NCBI GenBank assembly: GCA_049511415.1
Contig: JBEKYC010000013.1
Location: forward strand, 46,181-110,180
Length of the DNA stretch: 64,000 nucleotides
Direction: 5' to 3'
Source of the DNA: Bog-159 sp049511415
GTDB lineage: Bacteria > Acidobacteriota > Terriglobia > Bryobacterales > Bryobacteraceae
Below, in pieces: positions 17,401 to 26,023 of this stretch. The notes beneath the pieces are model-generated. The model was not told where the DNA came from. It worked only from the letters and a program-made list of their open reading frames with translations, and did not search any database. The position numbers were made by a program, and so were the translations under genes. Every line of letters begins with the position of its first letter. The first letter of the stretch is position 1.

Positions 17401-17418
17401 CCGGCCATACATGGCCGG
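17401..17418. promoter_or_regulatory. 18-base inverted repeat between two secreted-protein genes
   Basis: CCGGCCAT-AC-ATGGCCGG is an 8-bp perfect inverted repeat with a 2-base centre, 13 bases after the DUF1552 stop and 15 bases before the next start codon. There is no T-tract, so it is not a standard terminator; it could be an operator or an mRNA stability hairpin. Confidence 0.4.
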
Positions 17419-17433
17419 CGCGGAGGTCAGAGC

Positions 17434-19392
17434 ATGTTTCGACAAGCGTCTCTCGGGTTCGTTCTCCTCAGTGCTGCGTCCGCGATGGCGGCGCAAAACT
17501 TCCGGCTCGGCGTGGATTTCTCCCAGCCGATCGGCAACGGTTCGCATATTGCTACCAACGTGGCGGTCGCGACGGATGCGCAGGGCGGCATCTACACGCT
17601 GGCGAGCATTGGTTCTCCACCAACGTCACAAAGCTATCTGGTGAAATTGACCCCGGCAGGGGCTGTGGTTTACCAGACGACGCTGCCATTCTTCGCGCCA
17701 TATATGGCGGTGGACGCGGCCGGAAATGTATATCTGGCGGCAGAGAATGCAAATACTTCCAACTTTTTCATCGAGAAGTTGGGAACAGACGGCGCAACGG
17801 TCCTTTATCAAACCCCGATTGGCGTGGTGTTGGGTCCAGCCGGTATCGCCGTTGATTCGAGCGGGCGTGTATATGTCACCGGCGTCCCGTCTCTGGGCAT
17901 GCCGGCGACGCCCGGCGCCTATCAGTCAACCGCCACCAACTCCAATGCCTACAACGGAGCGGTAGTGCGACTCAAGGCGGATGGCTCCCTCGATTACGCA
18001 ACCTATTTAGGCGGCGGCGTGCCTGTCGGGATTGCGGTAGATAACTCCGGAGAGGCGTTCGTTACCGGGAATGATTACCTGGGAGGCTACCCGACCACGC
18101 CCGGCGCTTACCTTCCGAGCGCTCCTTCGGGCGGTCCGTACCTCACACGCCTGAATTCCAGCGGCACGGGACTCGTTTATTCCACATATACCCCGGGCAC
18201 CGCAGCCTGCTGTGTCGCGGTGGATTCCGCGGACAATGCGACGATAGCCGTCCGGGGTAACACTGCCGCGGATTTCCTGGTCACGCGCTTCAATGCCCAA
18301 GGCGCCGGGCTGATCTTCTCGCAAGATCTGCCTGGGTCGTCGCTGCCGGCCGCCGTGGGGCTGGACGGGGCGGGCAATAGCTACGTGGTGTTGTCCTCCG
18401 GTCTGACGAACGGCCTCATTGAGTCGCCGGTCGCCGCCAATTTCCAGGCGAAGAATAGTGTTACGCCATGCTCCGCCGGTATGAACTCCGCGCTCGCCGT
18501 GCTCGGTCCGAATGGTAATCTCTTGCAGGCAACCTATATCCCCTCCCCGGAAGGGTTCGCCGGGTACGTACCTGCGATGACCGTGAGCGCGAATTCAACG
18601 GTAGACGTGCTCGATGGGACGTTGGCAGCCGGTGCCGAGTCGCCGGTTCTCATCCAATTCTCCCCGAACCTGAGCGCCCCGCCCGTGCAACTCGCGTGTG
18701 TAGGCAATGCCGCCAGTTACGACAGCACGGCGATCTCCGGCGGTGAGTTGGTCAGCTTATTCGGACAGGGACTGGGACCGGCCACTGGCACGCAGCCGAC
18801 GGTCAGCACGCAGACCGGATTTCCGTCCGAATTGGCTGGCGTCCAAGTGACCTTTAACGGGACGCCGGGACCGCTGTTATACGTGCAGGACGGCCAGATC
18901 AACGCCATCGCCCCGTGGTCGCTTACGGCCGGCCAGAACGTGGACGTTTGCGTCAGTTACAATGCTTCCCCCACAAACTGCATCACGCGGACTGCCGTGA
19001 ATGCGCACCCCGGCGTTTTCATGTTCAACGGTTCTACGCTCGTAGTGAATCAGGATGGAAGCATCAACTCGGCGTCCCACACGGCGCCAACCGGAAGCGT
19101 TGTGACGTTTTACGCCACCGGGCTTGGGCCCATCACACCGGCCGAGCCCGATGGCGGCATCGTAGGGGATCCTTTGCCGGCCAATGTGCTGCCGGTGACC
19201 TTGACGTGGGAGTTGCAGGGCATGCCGATTCTCTGGCTGGGCCCAACCTCTGGTCCGGTCACTGTTCAGTATGCCGGTCCGGCTCCCTTCGAAGTGGCCG
19301 GTGTCAGCCAGATCAACTTCGTGATTGGCCAGTATACTTGGCCCATCTCGCTGGCTGTCGGGACGGGTCAATGCTGGATCTACGCATGGTAA
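17434..19392 (+). CDS. Secreted SBBP-type beta-propeller protein with C-terminal TIGR03437 domain
   Basis: The 652-residue protein has a signal peptide (MFRQASLGFVLLSAASAMAA) and SBBP-like seven-bladed repeats (VDSSGRVYVTG, ATPGAYQSTATNSNAYNGAV, VVRLKADGSLDYATYLGGG, TTPGAYLPSAP). From about residue 430 it carries a complete TIGR03437 domain: NAASYDSTAISGGELVSLFG, GPLLYVQDGQINAIAPW, TGSVVTFYATGLGPITPAEP and VAGVSQINFVIG. TIGR03437 is a paralogous domain characteristic of Solibacter. Start 17434 is chosen over 17380 because of its SD (GGAGGTCAGAGC). Likely surface-exposed; function unknown. Confidence 0.85.
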   Translation: MFRQASLGFVLLSAASAMAAQNFRLGVDFSQPIGNGSHIATNVAVATDAQGGIYTLASIGSPPTSQSYLVKLTPAGAVVYQTTLPFFAPYMAVDAAGNVYLAAENANTSNFFIEKLGTDGATVLYQTPIGVVLGPAGIAVDSSGRVYVTGVPSLGMPATPGAYQSTATNSNAYNGAVVRLKADGSLDYATYLGGGVPVGIAVDNSGEAFVTGNDYLGGYPTTPGAYLPSAPSGGPYLTRLNSSGTGLVYSTYTPGTAACCVAVDSADNATIAVRGNTAADFLVTRFNAQGAGLIFSQDLPGSSLPAAVGLDGAGNSYVVLSSGLTNGLIESPVAANFQAKNSVTPCSAGMNSALAVLGPNGNLLQATYIPSPEGFAGYVPAMTVSANSTVDVLDGTLAAGAESPVLIQFSPNLSAPPVQLACVGNAASYDSTAISGGELVSLFGQGLGPATGTQPTVSTQTGFPSELAGVQVTFNGTPGPLLYVQDGQINAIAPWSLTAGQNVDVCVSYNASPTNCITRTAVNAHPGVFMFNGSTLVVNQDGSINSASHTAPTGSVVTFYATGLGPITPAEPDGGIVGDPLPANVLPVTLTWELQGMPILWLGPTSGPVTVQYAGPAPFEVAGVSQINFVIGQYTWPISLAVGTGQCWIYAW

Positions 19393-19437
19393 CTGACTAA
19401 TAAACAGGGCCCAGAGCGCGGTGGATCGCGGCCGGCT

Positions 19438-20607
19438 TTAGTGGCTGGTTTCGTACGGCACGGGGTGGGAACGCAGTAATTCGGAGACCCGTGGCCGCAC
19501 GCTCTCCGCGTTCAGGGGCGCGGTAAGCAGAGCTTGCGATCCGATTATGTCGGCGGCGCGCAAGCTGCCGGTGCTCTCCTTTTCCGCCGTCGCTACGATC
19601 TTAAGCAAGGGACGCAGCGCTTGCATCTCGCGCACAGCCGCCAGGCGCTCGGTTTCCGGCTCCGCCAAGCTGAAAATCGCCAGGTCGATCGGGTGCTCCC
19701 GCGTCTGCGTCAGCGCATCCCGTCTGCTGCGTGACGCGAGCACCGTGTAACCGGCCCCGGAAAGAATATCCATCAACCGGTTGCGCCGCGCCGCATCGGG
19801 TTCCACCACAAGCACCATCTGCTCCCGTGATCGCACCGCCATCGTCGCGCTCGCTGGACTGCTGTTCTGGCCCACGGTCAGCACCAGGGGAACGGCGTCC
19901 CCTACGGGAGCATCGGTGGGTACTCGAATGTTCACCTGCATCATGCTCACCATGTTCGGCGCCGCCCCGGCGAAGACTACCTCGGCTGGAACTCCGCCCA
20001 GAGTCACTTTCACCGGCAACCGCGGCCGGGGAAGAGCGCCCAGAGTGACATAAGGGATCACCCGGCCATCGATACCCGCGGGCGACGTCTGGCCCTCGCC
20101 GGTGGCATACAGCGCCACAATCGAACCGCGCATCGCCGGATTGCGCGGCGAATTACAGCAACCCATTTCGTTCAACATCCCCGCTTGGCCCTTGCCGGAA
20201 GAGTTCAATGTGAACAGCGCCGGAGCGGTGCGCACGACGGGAAGCCTCACCGGCGGCGACCGCAGGCCCCGGTATTCCACAGCCACCTCCGTCGTTTCGC
20301 GCCCCGCCAGTTCGTAAGGCGCCACAACGCAAATCTGCCCGCGCGCCGCATAGGCCAGCGGCGCGGCGATCCCATCAAACCAGACGCGGGTGTCATCCAG
20401 CACTGTGATCGCCTTTCCCTGACGGTCCAATTGCGCATGCGCCATAACCTCGGGCCCCGCGCCGGCGGCAAACAGCACCACCAGTTCGCCCGGGGCGACC
20501 GCCCCCGGCAAGAAACTCGCCGCATTCACAACCTGGGACGCGGATAGTTGCGGCGGCGCTATCGGTTGTGCCACCCCGGCATAAAACAACAGAGTAGTCA
20601 GCCACAT
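19438..20607 (-). CDS. TIGR03437 domain fused to a degenerate response-regulator receiver domain
   Basis: The 389-residue protein has a short hydrophobic leader (MWLTTLLFYAGVAQPIA) and a TIGR03437 domain at about 20-255 (VVNAASFLPGAVAPGELVVLF, AYAARGQICVVAPYEL, GSIVALYATGEGQTSPAG, MMQVNIRVP). From about 265 it becomes CheY-like: MVLVVEPDAARRNRLMDIL, GYTVLASRSRRDAL, IDLAIFSLAEPE, LKIVATAEKE and LLTAPLN. The phosphoacceptor Asp is replaced by Ser (IFSL) and the conserved Lys by Ala (LTAP), so it is a pseudo-receiver. TIGR03437 is normally extracellular and receivers cytoplasmic, so the combination is odd. It follows clpS by 15 bp on the same strand. Confidence 0.8.
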   Translation of the reverse strand: MWLTTLLFYAGVAQPIAPPQLSASQVVNAASFLPGAVAPGELVVLFAAGAGPEVMAHAQLDRQGKAITVLDDTRVWFDGIAAPLAYAARGQICVVAPYELAGRETTEVAVEYRGLRSPPVRLPVVRTAPALFTLNSSGKGQAGMLNEMGCCNSPRNPAMRGSIVALYATGEGQTSPAGIDGRVIPYVTLGALPRPRLPVKVTLGGVPAEVVFAGAAPNMVSMMQVNIRVPTDAPVGDAVPLVLTVGQNSSPASATMAVRSREQMVLVVEPDAARRNRLMDILSGAGYTVLASRSRRDALTQTREHPIDLAIFSLAEPETERLAAVREMQALRPLLKIVATAEKESTGSLRAADIIGSQALLTAPLNAESVRPRVSELLRSHPVPYETSH

Positions 20608-20622
20608 CGCGATTCTCCAGGG

Positions 20623-20946
20623 TCAGGCGTTAGCGGGTTCCACAATGGCCGACATCGAACCGGCGCACCGCGCCAGACGCGGGTCGGGACCATAGGCGTG
20701 GATCTGATCGCGCGCAAATTCGGCCGGTTCGCGTTCACAAGTGAGTAGCACCGTGCGGCCGCACCGGTCCACTTCTTCGGCGTGCCGGAACGCCTGCTCC
20801 AGCGTAAAGATGAACAGACGCTGCAGCATTTCGATTACGTAGTCGTAACTGTGATCGTTGTCGTCGAGCAGGACGACCCGGTAAAGCGGGACGAGCGGCG
20901 CCCGCTCGATAATGCGGGTCTCCGGAGCGACCGTGGTCTTCGGCAT
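20623..20946 (-). CDS. clpS: ATP-dependent Clp protease adaptor ClpS
   Basis: The 107-residue adaptor delivers N-degron substrates to ClpAP/ClpCP. The core begins PLYRVVLLDDNDHSYDYVIE, the ClpS N-end-rule pocket region (usual form VLLNDDYTPMEFV), and continues MLQRLFIFTLEQAFRHAEEVD, GRTVLLTCEREPAEFARDQI. The DDNDHSYDYV form is the variant seen in acidobacteria and planctomycetes. No clpA is adjacent. It heads a two-gene unit with the TIGR03437/pseudo-receiver fusion. Confidence 0.88.
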   Translation of the reverse strand: MPKTTVAPETRIIERAPLVPLYRVVLLDDNDHSYDYVIEMLQRLFIFTLEQAFRHAEEVDRCGRTVLLTCEREPAEFARDQIHAYGPDPRLARCAGSMSAIVEPANA

Positions 20947-20997
20947 AGCCGGCTTACAGTTTAGTATGCCACGTGCGGGCGGCCGGGGAAAAGAGCT

Positions 20998-22338
20998 TCA
21001 GGTACGGGATAGTAGCAGGTCGCGCAAAGTGTGCACCAGGATATAGGCGTCCAGACCGCGCGAGAAATTCTTCAGATAATAAAAATCGTACTCGACCCGG
21101 CGTAGCGTGTCTTCGGGCTGGTCGGCGGGCGTGTTAATCTGCGCCCAGCCCGTGATGCCCGGTTTCACCCGATAGCGCTGGCGGTAAAACGGGATCTTCT
21201 CGGACAGAACCTTGGCGAACTCCGCGCGCTCGGCGCGCGGGCCGACGAAGCAAATCTCCCCGCGGAGGATGTTCCATAAGTGCGGCAGGGCGTCCAGACG
21301 CCAGCGTTCGACGAAGCGTTGCGCAGGATTCAAGTGCCGGCCGGTCCGCCGCGTCAGCCGGAGGCTATAGAGACCGAATGGCTTGCCGCCCAGCCCCAGA
21401 CACTCCTGACGGCTAAGAAGCGGACCGCTCGCGGAAAGTCTGAGCACCAGGGCCGCCAGCAAAAGGAGAGGCGCGGAAAGCAGCGTCGCAATCAGCGCCA
21501 GCAGCCAGTGGGTCAGCGTCTGATAGACCTGGCGCTGCCCGCGCGGCTGAAAAGCACCCGAGAGCAGCAGTTGGGAGGGCCGCAATTCACTGAGAAGGAC
21601 GCGACCGCATAACTGCTCGTGTGCCACCGTGGCTTCCTGTATGGTGTAGCCGCCGTAGCGCAACTGCAACAGGTCGGCTAGGGGCATCTGGCCCCGGCGC
21701 TCCATAAGACCCACCACGATTCGGTCCGGCTTTAACGCCGCGGCGATCTCTTGCAATTCGGCCAACCCGCCCAGTAGCTTACCCGCTTCCGGCGGCGCGG
21801 CGGTTGTGTCGTCCGCGGCGTAGCCGATCACCACCAGGCCCAAATCCGGATGTCCGGCGATGTGACGGGCCATTTCCTCGAGCACCGGACACATTCCGGC
21901 AAACAGAATGCGCTGTGGGCCGACCACCCGCAGCACGGCCAGTCCAAAAGCGATACGCCACGCGAACAGAATCAGGACGAGTGCCGCGCAGGCGGGCACC
22001 ATCAGGCGGATGGGCAGCCGGAAGCCGTCATTGACATAACCGGCCAGCCCTTGCACCAGCAGCGCTATGCCCATCACCAGCGACAGTTGCTGGATCAGCA
22101 GTACGCGCGACTTCACGTGGATATGAATATACAAATCTTCGAAATACAAGCCGCACAGAACGCTCGCGCCCGCCAGGCCCAGACGCCACAACCCGTTATC
22201 CGCGAGCAGGAATACCACCGGATCGACGCTCAGAATCAGAAATGTGACACCCAAAAATGCCGTGGCGATGAGCAGGACTTCCGACACAAACAGTGCCAGC
22301 GCACCTACGGGCAGAAAGACGCGTGACGATCGGTTCAT
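20998..22338 (-). CDS. Divergent polyprenyl-phosphate sugar transferase (TIGR03013/EpsB-like)
   Basis: The 446-residue membrane protein has four or five N-terminal TM helices (residues 1-130), a Rossmann-like middle domain (RILFAGMCPVLEEMARHIAG, LKPDRIVVGLMERRGQ) and a C-terminal bacterial sugar transferase domain ending RYRVKPGITGWAQI, EYDFYYLKNFSRGLDAYIL. This architecture primes exopolysaccharide synthesis. Several active-site features are altered: the usual F-R-S-M-R-x-D-A-E becomes LYSLRLTRRTG, the segment up to L-D-A-L-P is about ten residues short and lacks the acidic pair, LDELP has Ala for Glu, and GPRPE reads GPRAE. Whether it is active is doubtful. No other EPS genes are adjacent. 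Confidence 0.8.
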   Translation of the reverse strand: MNRSSRVFLPVGALALFVSEVLLIATAFLGVTFLILSVDPVVFLLADNGLWRLGLAGASVLCGLYFEDLYIHIHVKSRVLLIQQLSLVMGIALLVQGLAGYVNDGFRLPIRLMVPACAALVLILFAWRIAFGLAVLRVVGPQRILFAGMCPVLEEMARHIAGHPDLGLVVIGYAADDTTAAPPEAGKLLGGLAELQEIAAALKPDRIVVGLMERRGQMPLADLLQLRYGGYTIQEATVAHEQLCGRVLLSELRPSQLLLSGAFQPRGQRQVYQTLTHWLLALIATLLSAPLLLLAALVLRLSASGPLLSRQECLGLGGKPFGLYSLRLTRRTGRHLNPAQRFVERWRLDALPHLWNILRGEICFVGPRAERAEFAKVLSEKIPFYRQRYRVKPGITGWAQINTPADQPEDTLRRVEYDFYYLKNFSRGLDAYILVHTLRDLLLSRT

Positions 22339-22394
22339 GGGCCGGACACCGGAAGAGCCATCATTATAAACTGCATCGCGCGATAATTGAAGAG

Positions 22395-23555
22395 TTGGAA
22401 AAACCGGTCTATCTCGATCACCACGCCACTACGCCCCTCGACCCGCGCGTATTGGCGGCCATGCTGCCCTTTCTCACCGCCAAATTCGGCAATGCCGCCA
22501 GCCGCAATCACTCCTTCGGATGGGAAGCGGAGCGGGCAGTCGAAGAATCTCGCAAGCAGATCGCGCACTTGATCGGCGCGGACCCGCGCGAGATTGTCTT
22601 TACCAGCGGCGCCACCGAATCGGATAATCTCGCGATCAAGGGCGTCGCGGAGGCGCACACCGCCAAGGGCGATCACCTGATTACGAGCACTATCGAGCAT
22701 AAAGGTGTCCTCGATTGTTTTCGCCGGCTGGAACAGCGCGGTTGGCGCGTGACCTGGTTGCCAGTTGGAACCGATGGCCTGGTGGACCCAAGCGCGGTGG
22801 CCGCTGCGATTGGCGAGCGGACGGTCCTGGTGTCCGTTATGTACGCCAACAACGAAGTGGGAACCATTCAACCGGTGGCCGAAATCGGCCGGATCTCCCG
22901 CGAGCGCGGCGTGCTATTTCATACCGATGCCGCGCAGGCTATCGGAAAAATCCCCGTCAGCGTGGAGGCGGATTCCGTCGACCTGCTTTCGATCTCCGCG
23001 CACAAGCTATATGGGCCCAAAGGGGTCGGCGCGTTGTACGTGCGGCGCAATCCGCCGGTGCGGTTGACCGCGCAGATGGATGGCGGCGGCCATGAGCGCG
23101 GCATGCGATCCGGCACGCTAAACGTCCCAGGCATCGTCGGCTTGGGTGCGGCGTGCGCGATCTGCGCGCGGGAGATGCCTGCGGAAAGTGCGCGCCTAAC
23201 CGAGCTGCGGGATCTCTTACGGGCAAAACTGGAGGCGGGGCTGGCGGGAGTGCGCGTAAATGGTGCCATGCAACCCCGCCTGCCGCACAACCTGAACATG
23301 AGTTTTGCGGGCGTGGAAGCCGAATCGCTCATGATGGGCCTCAGCGATGTGGCCTTATCGAGCGGCTCGGCATGTACATCCGCTACCATGGAACCTAGTT
23401 ACGTATTGAAGGCCATGGGACTCGATGATGCGGCCGCCTACAGTTCCCTGCGGTTCGGGTTGGGCCGGTCAACCGCTGGGGAAGACATCCATTACGCCGC
23501 GGCGCGCATCATAGAGGTAGTACACAAGTTGCGGGAACTTAAGGAGGCAGTGTGA
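22395..23555 (+). CDS. iscS: Cysteine desulfurase (IscS/NifS type)
   Basis: The 386-residue PLP enzyme releases sulfur from cysteine for Fe-S cluster assembly. The N-terminus YLDHHATTPLDPRVLAAMLP, the PLP-binding lysine in SISAHKLYGPKG (near residue 205) and the active-site cysteine in LSSGSACTSATMEPS (near residue 325) are all present. The start is TTG 22395, giving MEKPVYLDHHATTP, which matches the family N-terminus; no ATG fits. Its end overlaps the iscA-like gene by four bases (GTGA). Divergent from the sugar transferase gene (56-bp gap). Confidence 0.9.
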   Translation: MEKPVYLDHHATTPLDPRVLAAMLPFLTAKFGNAASRNHSFGWEAERAVEESRKQIAHLIGADPREIVFTSGATESDNLAIKGVAEAHTAKGDHLITSTIEHKGVLDCFRRLEQRGWRVTWLPVGTDGLVDPSAVAAAIGERTVLVSVMYANNEVGTIQPVAEIGRISRERGVLFHTDAAQAIGKIPVSVEADSVDLLSISAHKLYGPKGVGALYVRRNPPVRLTAQMDGGGHERGMRSGTLNVPGIVGLGAACAICAREMPAESARLTELRDLLRAKLEAGLAGVRVNGAMQPRLPHNLNMSFAGVEAESLMMGLSDVALSSGSACTSATMEPSYVLKAMGLDDAAAYSSLRFGLGRSTAGEDIHYAAARIIEVVHKLRELKEAV

Positions 23556-23875
23556 TTCAGGTGACGGACAAAGCGGCGGTGCGGATTCGCCAGATACTTG
23601 ATAAAGAAGGAGTTGTGGGTGGCCTCCGGCTCGCGGTGCAAGGCGGCGGTTGTTCCGGCTTCTCGTACGTCTTCAAGATCGAGACCCGCGAGCGCCCCAG
23701 CGACCATATTTTTCCGGCCGGCGATACCAAGGTCCTCATCGATCCGAAAAGCTTCGTCTATCTCGACGGCCTGACCTTGGATTATAAAGAGTCGATCATG
23801 CAGTCCGGATTCGTGATCGATAACCCGAACGCCCAAAAAACCTGCAGTTGCGGCACGTCCTTCTCCGTGCAGTAA
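23552..23875 (+). CDS. HesB/IscA-type iron-sulfur carrier protein
   Basis: The 107-residue A-type carrier accepts Fe-S clusters and passes them to apoproteins. The three ligand cysteines are in VQGGGCSGFSY and KTCSCGTSFSV. The GTG start at 23552 overlaps the stop of the cysteine desulfurase gene, indicating translational coupling. It is the only assembly partner next to iscS; no IscU-like scaffold was seen in the window. It could equally be named iscA or erpA. Confidence 0.9.
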   Translation: MIQVTDKAAVRIRQILDKEGVVGGLRLAVQGGGCSGFSYVFKIETRERPSDHIFPAGDTKVLIDPKSFVYLDGLTLDYKESIMQSGFVIDNPNAQKTCSCGTSFSVQ

Positions 23876-23886
23876 GCCCGAAGAGC

Positions 23887-24558
23887 GTGGATCTCAATAG
23901 CGACATGGGCGAATTGCCCGACGCAGCTATCGAAGAAGCCCTGATGCCCTTCCTCACGTCCGCCAACGTGGCGTGCGGCGGCCATGCCGGCGATGAGACG
24001 ACCATGCGGCGGACGGTGGACCTGGCCCGCCGCTATGGCGTGGCGGTCGGCGCGCATCCCGGATACCCCGATCGCGCGAACTTCGGACGCCTGGCGGTGT
24101 CCCTGTCCGCCAGCCAGATCGCCCAAACCGTGTACGAACAGATCTGCGCCCTGGCAGCTATTGCCGGCCAACTGGCCCACGTGAAACCGCACGGCGCCCT
24201 ATACAACGTCGCGGCAAAGGAGGTGGAAGTGGCCTGGGCAATCGGCGAGGGTGTGGCGCGTTACGCACAAAACCTGACGCTGGTGGGACTGGCCGGATCA
24301 CGGATGTTGCATATCTGGGAAGCCATGGGCTTCCGGACGTTAGCCGAAGGTTTTGCCGATCGCCGCTACGAGCCGGACGGCAGTTTGCGGCCGCGGAGAT
24401 TCGCGGATGCCCTGATCACCAATCCCGCCGGCGCGGCCGCGCAGGCCCTGCGACTTATGCACGAAGGACGCGTGCAGACCATTTGCATCCACAGCGATAC
24501 ACCCGGATCCGCAGCCATTGCCGCCGCCGTCTCCGCGGCGTTGCGAAAACCAGCTTGA
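23887..24558 (+). CDS. pxpA: 5-oxoprolinase subunit A (LamB/YcsF family)
   Basis: The 223-residue protein of the LamB/YcsF family is one component of the ATP-dependent 5-oxoprolinase PxpABC, which opens pyroglutamate to glutamate. The family start is MDLNSDMGELPDA, followed by FLTSANVACGGHAGDETTMRR, VAVGAHPGYPDRANFGR, AHVKPHGALYNVA and TICIHSDTPGS. A GTG start at 23887 with a GAAGAG upstream is preferred; it is shorter than the usual 245-255 residues, mainly at the N-terminal loop after GE. pxpB and pxpC are not in the window. It follows the iscA-like gene by 11 bp. Confidence 0.85.
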   Translation: MDLNSDMGELPDAAIEEALMPFLTSANVACGGHAGDETTMRRTVDLARRYGVAVGAHPGYPDRANFGRLAVSLSASQIAQTVYEQICALAAIAGQLAHVKPHGALYNVAAKEVEVAWAIGEGVARYAQNLTLVGLAGSRMLHIWEAMGFRTLAEGFADRRYEPDGSLRPRRFADALITNPAGAAAQALRLMHEGRVQTICIHSDTPGSAAIAAAVSAALRKPA

Positions 24559-24570
24559 TTCCCTGCCCGC

Positions 24571-25224
24571 CTACTTGCTCGCGATCCGGAAATCGTCGAA
24601 ATAGGTCACGCTGTCGGATTTAGTCCAAAGCCCGACTTTTCCCGGCTGGCGAAAGGTGGAGTCTAATACTTCGAAGAGGCGCTTATGGTTGAAGTACACA
24701 CTGAACAGCGGACCGCGAAACTGGACCTTCAACACGCTCCACTCATTAGCCGGCACGGGATGCTTGACTCCAAAACTCGTCGGCGGCGCGCCCCTGGAGG
24801 CTAGCGGAGTGCGCTTGCCATCCTCCACCTTGTAGAGCACGACGGTGTTCTCCAGTGCATTGGCGCGCACCAGATAGTAATTGCGCGCATCGCGATAACG
24901 CCAAACTAAGCCACCGTCGCGGTTCGCTTTGCCGCCTACCGGTTTCACTTTGACGCTCAAATCGCCGTCTTTCACGTCGGATTTGTCGAAGATGGCCAAC
25001 GGGCAGCGGCTAGCGCCCGCGTCATTGGATACCTGCGCAAATACGTAGGGGGGACTCGGCGCGCTGGGGTCTCTGACAATCTGCCACTTGGAAGGGGCGC
25101 CGGTATCCGGCACAACCGCAGTCCATCCCGGCGGAACCGCGCCAAGCTTGGCGGAATCGAAGTTGATTGTTTGTGTGGCTGTGCCCCATAGCGCAAAGGA
25201 CAGCAACCAACCAATAGTCCTCAT
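24571..25224 (-). CDS. Secreted concanavalin-like (DUF1080-like) protein
   Basis: The 217-residue protein has a short signal peptide (MRTIGWLLSFALWGTATQ) and a single beta-sandwich of the laminin-G/concanavalin type: INFDSAKLGAVPPGWTAV, GGLVWRYRDARNYYLVRANAL, VVLYKVEDGKRTPLASR, EWSVLKVQFRGPLFSVYFNHK and KSDSVTYFDDFRI. It resembles DUF1080 domains found in polysaccharide-related proteins of this phylum. Start 25224 was chosen over 25389 because it gives the signal peptide. Carbohydrate binding is a guess. Confidence 0.75.
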   Translation of the reverse strand: MRTIGWLLSFALWGTATQTINFDSAKLGAVPPGWTAVVPDTGAPSKWQIVRDPSAPSPPYVFAQVSNDAGASRCPLAIFDKSDVKDGDLSVKVKPVGGKANRDGGLVWRYRDARNYYLVRANALENTVVLYKVEDGKRTPLASRGAPPTSFGVKHPVPANEWSVLKVQFRGPLFSVYFNHKRLFEVLDSTFRQPGKVGLWTKSDSVTYFDDFRIASK

Positions 25225-25327
25225 ATCCCAGAACGCCAATCCCGTTCGACCTTGGCGTCGCCTACCTTGGTTGTAACACCCATAGCCTCCCCGCCACAAG
25301 CCATTTGTGCATGTTACATTCGGAGCC

Positions 25328-26023
25328 GTGCGACTCCTGTTAATCGACGATGACACCGAACTCTGCTCCCTGCTGGCGGAGTTTCTCAAAGGCGAGGGCT
25401 TTGCGGTCGATTCCGCCCACGAGGGGCATCGCGGGCTGGATCGCGCCCTGCATGGCGGTTACAACCTGGTGATTCTGGATGTGATGCTGCCCGGATTGGA
25501 CGGTTTCGAGATCCTCCGCCGGCTGCGCAAGGAAAGCCGCTTGCCCGTGTTGATGCTGACCGCCCGCGGCGAGGATGTAGACCGCATCGTCGGCCTCGAA
25601 CTGGGGGCCGACGACTATCTCCCCAAACCGTTCAATCCCCGCGAATTGGCGGCCCGCGTGCGTGCCATTCTGCGGCGCTACGAGCCCCCCGAGGCTCCGG
25701 GGATACATGTGGAAGTCAATGGCGTAGCGCTCGATCCCGGCACACGCCAGGTCAGCGTCGACGGCCAGCCCGTGGACCTTACCACCTTTGAGTTCGACAT
25801 CCTGGAGGCCCTGATGCGCGGGGCCGGCCGCGTGCTCTCCCGCGACGACCTGATGGAGAGCCTCTACAGCCGTAAAGCCACGCCTTTCGATCGCTCCATC
25901 GATATGCACATCAGCCACATCCGCCGCAAGCTGGAAACGCACCGCCCGCTCATCAAGACCATTCGCAGCATTGGCTATCAGTTCATGCGCGGCCCGCAGG
26001 ATCAGGATGAGGTGCCGGAATGA
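25328..26023 (+). CDS. OmpR/CpxR-like response regulator
   Basis: The 231-residue two-component regulator has a receiver domain (MRLLLIDDDTELCSLLAEFL; phosphoacceptor Asp in LVILDVMLPGLDG near residue 51; Lys in YLPKPFNPREL) and a C-terminal winged helix (VDLTTFEFDILEALMRGAGRV, SIDMHISHIRRKLE, IRSIGYQFM). GTG 25328 gives the family N-terminus; GTG 25307 is an in-frame alternative. Its stop overlaps the ATG of the sensor kinase gene (ATGA), so the pair is co-translated. The CpxR resemblance suggests an envelope-stress role. Confidence 0.88.
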   Translation: MRLLLIDDDTELCSLLAEFLKGEGFAVDSAHEGHRGLDRALHGGYNLVILDVMLPGLDGFEILRRLRKESRLPVLMLTARGEDVDRIVGLELGADDYLPKPFNPRELAARVRAILRRYEPPEAPGIHVEVNGVALDPGTRQVSVDGQPVDLTTFEFDILEALMRGAGRVLSRDDLMESLYSRKATPFDRSIDMHISHIRRKLETHRPLIKTIRSIGYQFMRGPQDQDEVPE

